A stretch of DNA of 64,000 nt from CAVUAF01 sp964460655 (GTDB lineage Bacteria; Acidobacteriota; Terriglobia; Terriglobales; Acidobacteriaceae), in the NCBI GenBank assembly GCA_964460655.1, contig CAYWSH010000001.1:1-64000 (forward strand), in the 5' to 3' direction. This document shows positions 54,501 to 61,397 of this stretch, one piece after another (positions within the stretch are counted from its first letter, which is position 1; each line of letters starts with the position of its first letter). The position numbers and the translations under genes were made by a program. Under the pieces are notes generated by a model that did not search any database, was not told where the DNA came from, and saw only the letters and a program-made list of their open reading frames with translations.

Positions 54501-54869
54501 GGGTGGATGGAAGATGACAACCGTCCGACCCTGGTCGTCACCGAACCGCGCGTCGGCAAGAACGAGGGCTTAACGCGCATCCTGGTCGGCATGCACGACT
54601 ACGACAGCGGCCTGAACCTGAGTAGCTTCGCAGTGACCGCCGATTTCGCGCTCGATGGCAATGCGCCGGGAACGAACCTCGCTGCAAAGTTCAAGCCGAA
54701 GTCGCAGGGTGTTTGGGGATTGGTCCTGGCCAAGCCGCTGCGCGACCTGCCGCAAGGCCGCATCGTCGTGGCGATCAAGGATAATGCGGGCAACATCTCG
54801 CGTGTCGAGCGCACGTTCTCGGTCGGACCAGCGCAGCACCATGCAACGCTGGCGGCTGCAGCACATTGA
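51585..54869 (+). CDS. Diheme beta-propeller protein related to hydrazine synthase alpha subunit (HzsA-like)
   Basis: 1094 residues from a GTG behind GCGGAGG, with a signal peptide (ALQVVIVLLAGLLPAFVLWAQ). About residues 50-430 look like a TolB/PD40-type propeller (PGGRLIFTSNRNGF; MNDDGSNVEEVGFLNINGALHPTILKDGRIAFSTFES). Two c-type heme sites follow: CGGCH (690-694) and CVACH (768-772). The C-terminal 100 residues form a beta domain. Propeller plus two hemes is the layout of HzsA, but anammox function is not implied; the distal ligands and partner subunits are missing here. A periplasmic redox or sensing enzyme is the safe reading. Convergent with GH105, 6 bp apart. Confidence 0.8.
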   Translation: MRRRALQVVIVLLAGLLPAFVLWAQQKSLVELGNERQPKKLYPMNPKPIASDASVRYDYDIVYVRAPRKGDTTQIQWADVFMPTRFEPGSDLILLHPDGSEEVLVRAGQDSVADPFVSFDAQWVYYTLAHNLPRHDGKLQSFSADIFKLNLATRKVVQLTHQEFTPNTGVADAKLPVAGVFNTAPCPLPGGRLIFTSNRNGFIATKSYRKLGDHPEGQEYTNAPDLQMFVMNDDGSNVEEVGFLNINGALHPTILKDGRIAFSTFESEGLRDVRMWGIWAMSPDGTNWAPFVSALGPNADTADHFMTQLSDEKVIWEEYYFEQTLGFGTFYKMNANAPEGYAFFGSASRTDARNIDVTADIAALGAKPFSPSGLELITPWALPQNGHAYLSDYRDPKSQRVGRVTHPSAAPDNHLLAVWSPGPVHGFLGGTRFGEPAADSGIYLIKGGKRTEGPGEMLLIKNDPRYNEQWPRAVVSYQRIYGVPEPKLLSSRANDGKSSPHLAAGSPYGLVGTSSLYKRETYPFGEVPAGKVTAQFPGGGDRVLFPGGGAAEPAKKTDPFENLGALFNPYPYGNWFMQGADDGKYTNDDVHAIRILITEPTTDPALAGKDARRWWNIANERFRILGEIPVRKFKNGKQPLDPDGNPDTSFLVKIPADVAWTFQTLDKNGMVLNMAETWHQIRPGETRTDCGGCHAHSQTPTKFEATAAAKRDYPVFDLTRYTSLLTAKANDQSNKQWDDKNETGLRFQKSVKTAEFYRDIKPILERSCVACHTQKWSKPAGNLVLDDEQLAAADENLLTVYGADVPGKVPGTYLRLALDPRARWGNTILKIGNQAWSVPQASRYVRYFQSRRSLLAWKIYGRRLDGFRDDDFAHETVAGDPSSIVYHGEPYGITGTDLRQALPKAPFINLAFSGTAMPPPEAVAGRYVAPDGKTIKVQPLSDEDRRTITRWIDLGCPIDLDFDPQHPDAHGHGWMEDDNRPTLVVTEPRVGKNEGLTRILVGMHDYDSGLNLSSFAVTADFALDGNAPGTNLAAKFKPKSQGVWGLVLAKPLRDLPQGRIVVAIKDNAGNISRVERTFSVGPAQHHATLAAAAH

Positions 54870-54875
54870 AGCAGG

Positions 54876-56825
54876 TCACGGAACCGTGCGCTCACCCGCT
54901 GATGCGCGTGCCGACGACGCCGCTTGCAACAGCCAGCGTGCCAATTCTTGGCCGGCTGCGTATTGGTCGTATTCAGGCGGTAGCTTCAGACCATCGGTGT
55001 ACTCGTTGTAGAGCCACGGGTCGACGAGGGCCAACACCAGGCCACGCCCAAAGCGCGCCATCGCCATTGCTCCCTGGCTGTTGTGGCTGAAAAGCGTGCG
55101 GGCTGGTGCGCTCGACGTGATGCTGCTGATCTCCTTCATATACGCCGTGTGCGCATGGCTGAACGGACCGGTACCGGCGGGGATCGCCACCCTGCCCTGT
55201 TCCCACTTCGTGCCTTCCACCTCGTTAAGGCGCACGGCGTTGTAGTGGATACCAAACTTCTCGGAGAGCTGATTGAAGTGCTCGAATTCCGAGTTCGTCG
55301 AATCGTTCTGCAGGATCAGGAGGACGCCACCACCCCGCACCCATGCGGCGATCTGCTCGGCGTCTTCCGCTTGCATGTAGTGCGGCTGCGGATTGCGCGC
55401 CGGGATGTCGGGCGAAACGATGATGTAAACCTGCGCGCGTTGAAGGTCAGGCAGTCGCGGCGCGGTATAGAGCATTTCGGTGCGTGCACCGTAGCTGCGG
55501 AAAACGTGGCCGAACGTGCTGAAGCCGCTGTCGGCGTAATCGCTCCATTTGTAGTGGAAGTAGTTGCTGTGGCCGGAGGCGTCTTCGCGTTTCTGGCTGT
55601 TGAACCAGGCGTCGAGCAGCACCGTCTTGCCACGGGCTAACGTCGCGGTGGGAGCGAGGTCCATCTCGGCCGCAGCCAGCAGGAACGCACCGATGCCCTT
55701 CGCGTCGTCGGGTCCGACTTTCTCGTGGATGTAGTACTCGTAACTGCCGTCCCGATATGGCGTGCCGCCGAGCCCAGCGCCGTAGACCGTGTCCGTGAGA
55801 TGCGGCGTGCCGTCGGGGTCTGCCTTCACAAAGCGTTGCAATATCCCCTGCCACGCACGCGTCGCGTTCTTCTGGTACTTGGGATCGAGATAGCCGAGCC
55901 GCACGCCTTTCGCCAGCGCGTAGGCGAACATGCAGGAAGCCGACGATTCGAAGTAGTTGCCCGGCGCTTTGGGACGGTCGAGCACCTGGTACCACAAACC
56001 CGTCTGCGCGTCCTGCACGCGGGCGATCGCCGCTGCTTCACGTTGCAGGATGTTGATGAGTTCCGCGCGCCCCGGGTGGTCGGCGGGAAACCACGGCAGC
56101 GTATCGACGAGCGCCATGGCATACCAACCCATCGCGCGTCCCCAGACGTGCGGCGACGTACCGGTCGTTTTGTTGGCCCACGCCTGTTCCTTGGATTCGT
56201 CCCACGCGTGGTACAGCAGGCCGGTTCTTGCATCGCGCGTGTGTGACTCGCTCAACGTGAACTGGCGGGCAATGTCGGCGAACGCCTCCGGCTGCTGGAA
56301 CATCGCGGCGTATTGCGCGTAGAACGGCTCCGCCATGTACAGGCCGTCGAGCCACATCTGGTTCGGATAACGCTGCTTGTGCCAGAAACCGCCGGACGGC
56401 GTGCGCGTCTGTACGTCCAGCTGATGCCGGATCACCGCGGCCGCTTTGTAATACTTGGGGTTGCGCGTGCGTCCGTACAGCAGCAACAGCTCGCGACCAA
56501 GCGCGACCTCGTCGAGGCTGATCTCGTCGGCACGATAATCATTGATAGCGCCGTCGGCTGAGATCATGCGGTCCATCGCGCGCTGGATGTAGCGGTAGTA
56601 CTGCGGGTCGGCGGTGTTCTGCCAGATATCGGCGAAACCCGCGAGCAACACATTCTTGTCATACGCCCAGTCGCGCAGCTTGTCGCTGCCGCGCATGATC
56701 TGCCCGTCGGGCCAGCGCGTGATGATGCTTTGCGCCATGCGCGCGGACCAGGGTCTCTGCGCCGCTGCCGTCGCAGCAATGAACACCAGGATGACTGCCG
56801 CTGCCCGCCGTACCGGGTGGATCAA
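54876..56825 (-). CDS. GH105 unsaturated rhamnogalacturonyl hydrolase fused to a GATase-like domain
   Basis: 649 residues with a signal peptide (AAAVILVFIAATAAAQ). Residues 25-385 form the (alpha/alpha)6 barrel of YteR/RhiN: the catalytic Asp is D160 in NQMWLDGLYMAEPF, with SPHVWGRAMGWYAMALVD and NYFESSASCMFAYALAKG nearby. Residues about 395-640 form a DUF4350/GATase-like alpha/beta domain (KTVLLDAWFNSQKRE ... AEQIAAWVRGGGVLLILQNDS). It is absent from the single-domain Bacillus enzymes but known in larger secreted homologues. It cleaves the unsaturated uronic acid left by pectin or ulvan lyases. Confidence 0.88.
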   Translation of the reverse strand: MIHPVRRAAAVILVFIAATAAAQRPWSARMAQSIITRWPDGQIMRGSDKLRDWAYDKNVLLAGFADIWQNTADPQYYRYIQRAMDRMISADGAINDYRADEISLDEVALGRELLLLYGRTRNPKYYKAAAVIRHQLDVQTRTPSGGFWHKQRYPNQMWLDGLYMAEPFYAQYAAMFQQPEAFADIARQFTLSESHTRDARTGLLYHAWDESKEQAWANKTTGTSPHVWGRAMGWYAMALVDTLPWFPADHPGRAELINILQREAAAIARVQDAQTGLWYQVLDRPKAPGNYFESSASCMFAYALAKGVRLGYLDPKYQKNATRAWQGILQRFVKADPDGTPHLTDTVYGAGLGGTPYRDGSYEYYIHEKVGPDDAKGIGAFLLAAAEMDLAPTATLARGKTVLLDAWFNSQKREDASGHSNYFHYKWSDYADSGFSTFGHVFRSYGARTEMLYTAPRLPDLQRAQVYIIVSPDIPARNPQPHYMQAEDAEQIAAWVRGGGVLLILQNDSTNSEFEHFNQLSEKFGIHYNAVRLNEVEGTKWEQGRVAIPAGTGPFSHAHTAYMKEISSITSSAPARTLFSHNSQGAMAMARFGRGLVLALVDPWLYNEYTDGLKLPPEYDQYAAGQELARWLLQAASSARASAGERTVP

Positions 56826-56935
56826 ATCCCCTCCTCGCGCTGGAATGCGTTGATGAGTCTACTGCACGGCAGGGCGCGCATCGCCGGGCGAAGCCTTACG
56901 GTTTCGATAGGTGAAACATCCGGTTGCGCTGTGAT

Positions 56936-56964
56936 TTGTTTCTTCCGGCGCTTTTGGTTATCCT
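56936..56964 (+). promoter_or_regulatory. Promoter of the dap operon
   Basis: TTGTTT (56936-56941), 17 bp, TATCCT (56959-56964). Transcription would begin near 56971, exactly where the riboswitch P1 stem starts. Confidence 0.55.
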
Positions 56965-56971
56965 CGTGGGG

Positions 56972-57157
56972 TTCTGATAGAGGCGCGGACGCCACCAGTA
57001 AGCGCACAGGGTTCCGGTGTTCTCCCGGAGTGCCGCTGAAAGGGGCAGCAACATCGTTCCGCCGAAATCGCTGAGGAGGGAACAGGCCTCGGCGGTTGGG
57101 ACGCACGGCTAACACCTGCGTACTGTCACCCGAGACATGGGTGGAGCGCTATTGGAT
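56972..57157 (+). promoter_or_regulatory. Lysine riboswitch (L box)
   Basis: The leader shows the lysine-aptamer consensus in order: GATAGAGGCGCG, AGTA (56997-57000), GCTGAAAGGGGCAGC, CGCCGAAATCGC, GGCGGTTGGG, GGCTAACA, ACTGTCA and the closing GGAGCGCTAT. P1 pairs GATAG (56976-56980) with CTATT (57149-57153). It precedes dapB, dapA and dapD of lysine biosynthesis, the expected target. About 120 nt separate it from dapB. Confidence 0.88.
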
Positions 57158-57164
57158 GCCTGCA

Positions 57165-57198
57165 CCGCGCTGGTTGCGCGGCCCGCCTCCTGTTTCTG
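57165..57198 (+). terminator. Possible expression-platform hairpin of the riboswitch
   Basis: CCGCGC-TGGTT-GCGCGG (57165-57181) is a perfect 6-bp stem 8 nt after the aptamer, followed by CCCGCCTCCTGTTTCTG. The U tract is poor, so a Rho-dependent or translational mechanism is also possible. Confidence 0.4.
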
Positions 57199-57276
57199 CT
57201 CCCAGAACATTCTGTTTGGAACGACGCAGATCAGTCGCGTACACCGGCATACGCCGGCTGTCGCACACGAATCTGC

Positions 57277-57993
57277 ATGCGGAGGATGCTTCTGCCTAAG
57301 CTCGCTATCGTCGGATACGGAAAGATGGGGCGCATGATCGAGCAGCTTGCGCCCGAGTACGGACTTACGGTCACCGCACGAGTCGGCTCGCAGCGCGAAG
57401 AACCGCTGCGCGGTGCGGGGGTCGCCGTGGAGTTCTCGGTCGCCGATGCAGTCGTCGCGAATGTCGAGAAGCTCGCGACTGCCGGCATTCCAGTCGTCAT
57501 CGGCACCACGGGATGGCTCGACCAGCTCGACAAGGTGCGCGAGATCGCCGCGGCGAAGAACGTCGGCGTGGTCTGGAGTCCGAATTTCTCTATCGGAGTC
57601 AACGTCTTCACTCGCGCGGTGGAGACAGCGGCTCGCTTGCTGAAGGATGAGCACGCGTACGGAGCGTGGGCGTGGGAGATGCATCATCGCGCGAAAAAGG
57701 ACGCGCCCTCGGGGACGCTGTTGAAGCTGGTCGAGGCGATGCGCAAGGCCGGCTACACAGCGGAAATCGACACCGCGTCGAACCGCGCTGGCAGCGTTCC
57801 CGGCACGCACGAGATCGGTTTTGACTCGGCGGCCGATACCATCACACTGCGGCACACCGCGCGTTCGCGCGAAGGCTTTGCCCGCGGCGCGCTGAAAGCA
57901 GCGCAATGGATCATTGGGCGCCAGGGCTTTTACGAGTTCAGTGAGATTCTCTTTGGAGGAGAACCATGTTCACAGGTTGCGGTACCGCGCTAG
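57277..57993 (+). CDS. dapB: 4-hydroxy-tetrahydrodipicolinate reductase
   Basis: 238 residues. NAD(P) motif GYGKMGRMI near the N-terminus, GTTGW, NFSIGVNVF, and the catalytic block EMHHRAKKDAPSGT with H136/H137 and K141. It reduces 4-hydroxy-tetrahydrodipicolinate to tetrahydrodipicolinate. The start is uncertain: ATG at 57277 or 57286, with GGAGG lying between them. First gene after the lysine riboswitch. It overlaps dapA by 28 nt. Confidence 0.93.
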   Translation: MRRMLLPKLAIVGYGKMGRMIEQLAPEYGLTVTARVGSQREEPLRGAGVAVEFSVADAVVANVEKLATAGIPVVIGTTGWLDQLDKVREIAAAKNVGVVWSPNFSIGVNVFTRAVETAARLLKDEHAYGAWAWEMHHRAKKDAPSGTLLKLVEAMRKAGYTAEIDTASNRAGSVPGTHEIGFDSAADTITLRHTARSREGFARGALKAAQWIIGRQGFYEFSEILFGGEPCSQVAVPR

Positions 57994-58865
57994 TCACCCC
58001 CTTCCGCCAAGACGGCTCGTTCGACGAACCGACATTCCGCACACTCGTGCAGCGCCAGATCGAGTCTGGCATCAACTTCCTTGTTCCCTGCGGCACTACG
58101 GGCGAGGTCCCAACACTCACATCCGCGGAGCGACGCCGCGTAGTAGAGATCACCCTCGAGGAAGCACGCGGACGTGTGCCCGTGCTCGCAGGAGCGGGCG
58201 GGTACAACACGCACGAAGTCATCGAACAAGCGCTCGTTTGGAAAGAGCTGGGTGCTGACGGCATCCTCTCCGTCACGCCCTACTACAACAAGCCGACGCA
58301 GGAAGGCTTGGTGCAGCATTACGCTGCGATCGCACGTGCCGTGCAGCTGCCGATCATCGTCTACAACGTGCCGGGGCGGACGGGCGTGAACATTGAGCCG
58401 GCTACGGTGAAGCGGCTGGCGACGATCGAGCACATCGCGGGTATCAAAGAGGCCTCGGGAAATGTGTCGCAGATCGGCCAGGTGATCCACCAAGTGCCGC
58501 GCGAGTTCACTGTCCTCTCGGGCGATGACGCTATCACGCTGCCCGTCATCGCGCTCGGCGGCCGGGGCGTGATCTCGGTGGCGTCGAATGAGATCCCGGC
58601 CGAGATGACGGAGCTTACGCAGGCCGCCCTGCGCGGCGACTTTGAGCGGGCGCGCGAACTACAGCGGCGCTACCTGCCACTGATGGAAGTGAACTTCATC
58701 GAATCGAGCCCGTTGCCCGTGAAAGCGGCGATGGCCATGATGGGACTCATCGAGCCCGTGTGGCGGCTGCCACTGGTCCCGCCGACCGACGCAAGCCGGC
58801 AGCGCATCAAGAGTGTCCTCGCATCCCTGGGGCTGATTGCGGGACAATCCGCACATGCAGCTTGA
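57966..58865 (+). CDS. dapA: 4-hydroxy-tetrahydrodipicolinate synthase
   Basis: 299 residues. A TIM barrel with the phosphate-like GTTGE loop (43-47), catalytic tyrosine Y133 (IVYNVPGRTG) and Schiff-base lysine K161 (GIKEASGN). It condenses pyruvate with aspartate semialdehyde, the entry step of lysine and meso-DAP synthesis. Its ribosome-binding site GGAGGAG lies inside dapB. It overlaps dapD by 11 nt. Confidence 0.95.
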   Translation: MFTGCGTALVTPFRQDGSFDEPTFRTLVQRQIESGINFLVPCGTTGEVPTLTSAERRRVVEITLEEARGRVPVLAGAGGYNTHEVIEQALVWKELGADGILSVTPYYNKPTQEGLVQHYAAIARAVQLPIIVYNVPGRTGVNIEPATVKRLATIEHIAGIKEASGNVSQIGQVIHQVPREFTVLSGDDAITLPVIALGGRGVISVASNEIPAEMTELTQAALRGDFERARELQRRYLPLMEVNFIESSPLPVKAAMAMMGLIEPVWRLPLVPPTDASRQRIKSVLASLGLIAGQSAHAA

Positions 58866-59691
58866 GATCGAGCAGCTGTTCGATTCGCCACCAACGTCTT
58901 ACACGCGCGCTCACTTCGAACTGTTCACGCGCTTCAAGCGCGCGTTGAATGCGGGTAAGGTGCGGGCCGCCCAGCCCGATCCATCGCTCCCTACGGGCTG
59001 GCGCGTCAACCCGTGGGTCAAGCAGGGGATCCTGTTGGGATTCCGCATGGGCGAGATCGTCGACATGTCAGGTAACGCCGAAGGACTCCCGTTCCTCGAC
59101 AAGTCGACTTATCCCGTACGGCGATTCACCGCTGATGACGGCGTGCGCATTGTGCCGGGTGGCTCCAGCATCCGTGACGGCAGCTTCATCGGTCGCGGTG
59201 TCGTCTGCATGCCGCCGATGTTCATCAACGCCGGCGCCTACGTCGGCGAAGAGACGATGATCGACTCGCACGCCCTGGTGGGAAGTTGTGCGCAAGTCGG
59301 CCGCAAGTGCCATATCTCTGCTGCCGCGCAACTCGGCGGCGTGCTCGAGCCCGTCGGCGCGATGCCCGTCATCATCGAGGATAGAGTGCTGGTCGGCGGC
59401 AACTGCGGTGTCTATGAGGGCACGATCGTGAAACAGGGCGCGGTGCTCGGCAGCGGGACCGTGCTGAATCGCTCCACCTCGGTCTACGATCTCGTGCGCA
59501 ACACGATCCACCGCGCCGAGAATGACCAACCGCTCGTTATCCCAGAAGGCGCTGTGGTGGTGGGCGGCGCACGAAGTGTGACGCACGGGCCTGGCAAGGA
59601 CTGGGGGCTCTCTCTGTACACACCTGTGATCGTGAAGTATCGCGACGAGCGGACCGACACCCGGACGCGCCTCGAGGAATTGTTACGCTGA
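58855..59691 (+). CDS. dapD: Tetrahydrodipicolinate N-succinyltransferase
   Basis: 278 residues from the ATG at 58855; an upstream in-frame ATG at 58837 is less typical. A helical N-terminus (TRFKRALNAGKVRAAQP), GWRVNPWVKQGILLGFR, then a left-handed beta-helix of hexapeptide repeats (PPMFINAGAYVGEETMIDSHALVGSCAQVG). This marks the succinylase branch of meso-DAP synthesis. It ends the visible operon; dapC, dapE, dapF and lysA are not in the window. Confidence 0.94.
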   Translation: MQLEIEQLFDSPPTSYTRAHFELFTRFKRALNAGKVRAAQPDPSLPTGWRVNPWVKQGILLGFRMGEIVDMSGNAEGLPFLDKSTYPVRRFTADDGVRIVPGGSSIRDGSFIGRGVVCMPPMFINAGAYVGEETMIDSHALVGSCAQVGRKCHISAAAQLGGVLEPVGAMPVIIEDRVLVGGNCGVYEGTIVKQGAVLGSGTVLNRSTSVYDLVRNTIHRAENDQPLVIPEGAVVVGGARSVTHGPGKDWGLSLYTPVIVKYRDERTDTRTRLEELLR

Positions 59692-59900
59692 CGTGAATCT
59701 GCCGGAATTTCGAATCCTACGCAGCAGGTCTTTGCGTTGGACTTGACCCACCGTACTTCCTAACATCGCCACAAGTTCAGCGAAGAGCGCAAGCATTCGA
59801 CTGAAGTAGCGCGACGCGCGGTCCCGCGGGACGCGCGGCTTTCCACCAACCACCAACGGCGTTGCAAGGCGCCCTTCTACCACTCGAGGAGAGGAGCCGT

Positions 59901-60323
59901 ATGTTGAAGAAACTGTTCTCCGCAAGCGTCTCGGCGTTCCTGCTGTTGCTGCTGTCTGCACCCCTGCTGGCGCAGGATCCGGAGCGACTCGAACTCAAAG
60001 TCAATCGGCGCGTGAGCCTCGGCGGACAATCGCTCACACCGGGGACTTATGAGGTCATCAAGCTCAACCAGCAAGGGCTGTTCACGGTGCGCGAATCCAG
60101 CAAACCTGGACCGGCGACCTTTGTCTTGTCGATCCCGGGCAGCGAGGGAGTGCGCGACGCATCCGAGCGCCCGTACGTGGAATTAGGTCGCGATGCCGCC
60201 GGCGAGGCTGCCATCACCGGGCTGTATTTTCCTGGGACAGCACGCCTATACCGGTTTCCCGTGGACGCAAGAGCCGGTCGCGCGAAGGCAGAACTCCGGG
60301 CGGCGAACGGCACGGGCCGATGA
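59901..60323 (+). CDS. Small exported protein of unknown function
   Basis: 140 residues from the ATG behind GAGGAGAGGAG. A signal peptide (MLKKLFSASVSAFLLLLLSAPLLAQ), then a short beta-rich domain: LKVNRRVSLGGQSLTPGTYEV. That pattern, a small exported protein with an LxPGxYxV segment, is common in Acidobacteriota, but I know no function. It stands alone with a terminator behind it. Confidence 0.8.
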   Translation: MLKKLFSASVSAFLLLLLSAPLLAQDPERLELKVNRRVSLGGQSLTPGTYEVIKLNQQGLFTVRESSKPGPATFVLSIPGSEGVRDASERPYVELGRDAAGEAAITGLYFPGTARLYRFPVDARAGRAKAELRAANGTGR

Positions 60324-60338
60324 TCCCACGACAACGTC

Positions 60339-60376
60339 AGCCAGGGCTGTCAGCACCCAGCCCTGGCTTCGATTTC
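60339..60376 (+). terminator. Intrinsic terminator of the small exported protein
   Basis: AGCCAGGGCTG (60339-60349) pairs perfectly with CAGCCCTGGCT (60358-60368), followed by TCGATTT. It lies 15 bp after the stop codon. Confidence 0.7.
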
Positions 60377-60437
60377 ACGCTGTGAGACGAAGACGTATCT
60401 TTCTGCAGCGATTTCGGCGACATTTTATCTAACCGAG

Positions 60438-61397
60438 ATGGACTTCGATCAACTCAACACGTTTGTTGCAGTCGCAGAGCTGGGGAATTTCTCGCGCGCG
60501 GGCGAGCGCGTGTTCCGCTCGCAGTCGGCGGTCAGCGCGCAGATCCGGCAGCTCGAAGATGAGTACGGTGCCCGGCTGTTCGACCGTACGAAGAAGGCCG
60601 CTAATCTCACGCCCGCCGGAAGGCTGCTACTGGAGCATGCGCGGCGCTTGATCGCGGCGCGCGATGACTCCTTGCGCGCGGTCGCTGATTCTGACAGCGA
60701 AGTGCGGGGCGTCTTATCGGTTGGCGCGAATGAGACTACTTTTCTGTATGTCCTGCCAGAGATCCTGTCGCGTTATCACAAGGCGAATCCGCGCGTCCGC
60801 GTGAGCGTGTACCGCAATTTCAGCCACAAAGTGCTGCAAAAGGTGGAAGACGATCAGGTCGAGGTCGGCGTCGTCACTCTGCCCGTCCGCTCGCCACTGC
60901 TGGAGAGCACGCCGGTATTCCGCGACCAACTCGTGTGGATCGCACCGGCGACGAGTCCTTTGGTCGATCGCCAGGCGATCCCTCTGGCCGAGCTGGCAGA
61001 ACAGGGATTGATCCTGCACAAGACGGGGTCGATGCGGCACCTGATGGAGCGCCAGCTTCGCCCGCATCGCAACCACCTGCTCGTGAACATGGAACTCACG
61101 AGTGCGGAATTAGTGAAGAAGTTCGTTGCGGCAGGGCTCGGCATCTCGATGATCAGCCGGAGATTCGTCGAGAGCGAAGTCGGCAACGGGACGCTCAGCA
61201 TCCTCGACGTGGACGCCGAGCCGAGTCATCGCGAACTGGGTGTTGTGGTCCGCAGCGGTAAGACTCTGTCGCGCGCCGCGATCGCGTTCATTGCGGAAGT
61301 CGGGACGATCGAAGTGCCGCCGCCACCTTCGCCACATGACGGCTCGGGATCGAAGCAGCGAGCGCGAAAAGCGCAGCGCGTCACGGCTCCAGCGTGA
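60438..61397 (+). CDS. LysR-family transcriptional regulator
   Basis: 319 residues. The N-terminal winged HTH (FDQLNTFVAVAELGNFSRAGERVFRSQSAVSAQIRQLE written in two parts: helix 2 around AGERVFRSQ, recognition helix SAVSAQIRQLE) and the linker helix reach about residue 85. A periplasmic-binding-protein-like effector domain begins at VRGVLSVGANETTFLYVLP. The last 30 residues are a basic, proline-rich tail. It is convergent with the GH3 gene and overlaps it by 17 nt, so its target cannot be read from position. Confidence 0.92.
   Translation: MDFDQLNTFVAVAELGNFSRAGERVFRSQSAVSAQIRQLEDEYGARLFDRTKKAANLTPAGRLLLEHARRLIAARDDSLRAVADSDSEVRGVLSVGANETTFLYVLPEILSRYHKANPRVRVSVYRNFSHKVLQKVEDDQVEVGVVTLPVRSPLLESTPVFRDQLVWIAPATSPLVDRQAIPLAELAEQGLILHKTGSMRHLMERQLRPHRNHLLVNMELTSAELVKKFVAAGLGISMISRRFVESEVGNGTLSILDVDAEPSHRELGVVVRSGKTLSRAAIAFIAEVGTIEVPPPPSPHDGSGSKQRARKAQRVTAPA

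Noticed and set aside
51585..54869. Evidence for anammox in the HzsA-like gene
   Set aside because: No hydrazine synthase beta/gamma or hydrazine dehydrogenase genes are present; propeller plus hemes alone does not support that function.
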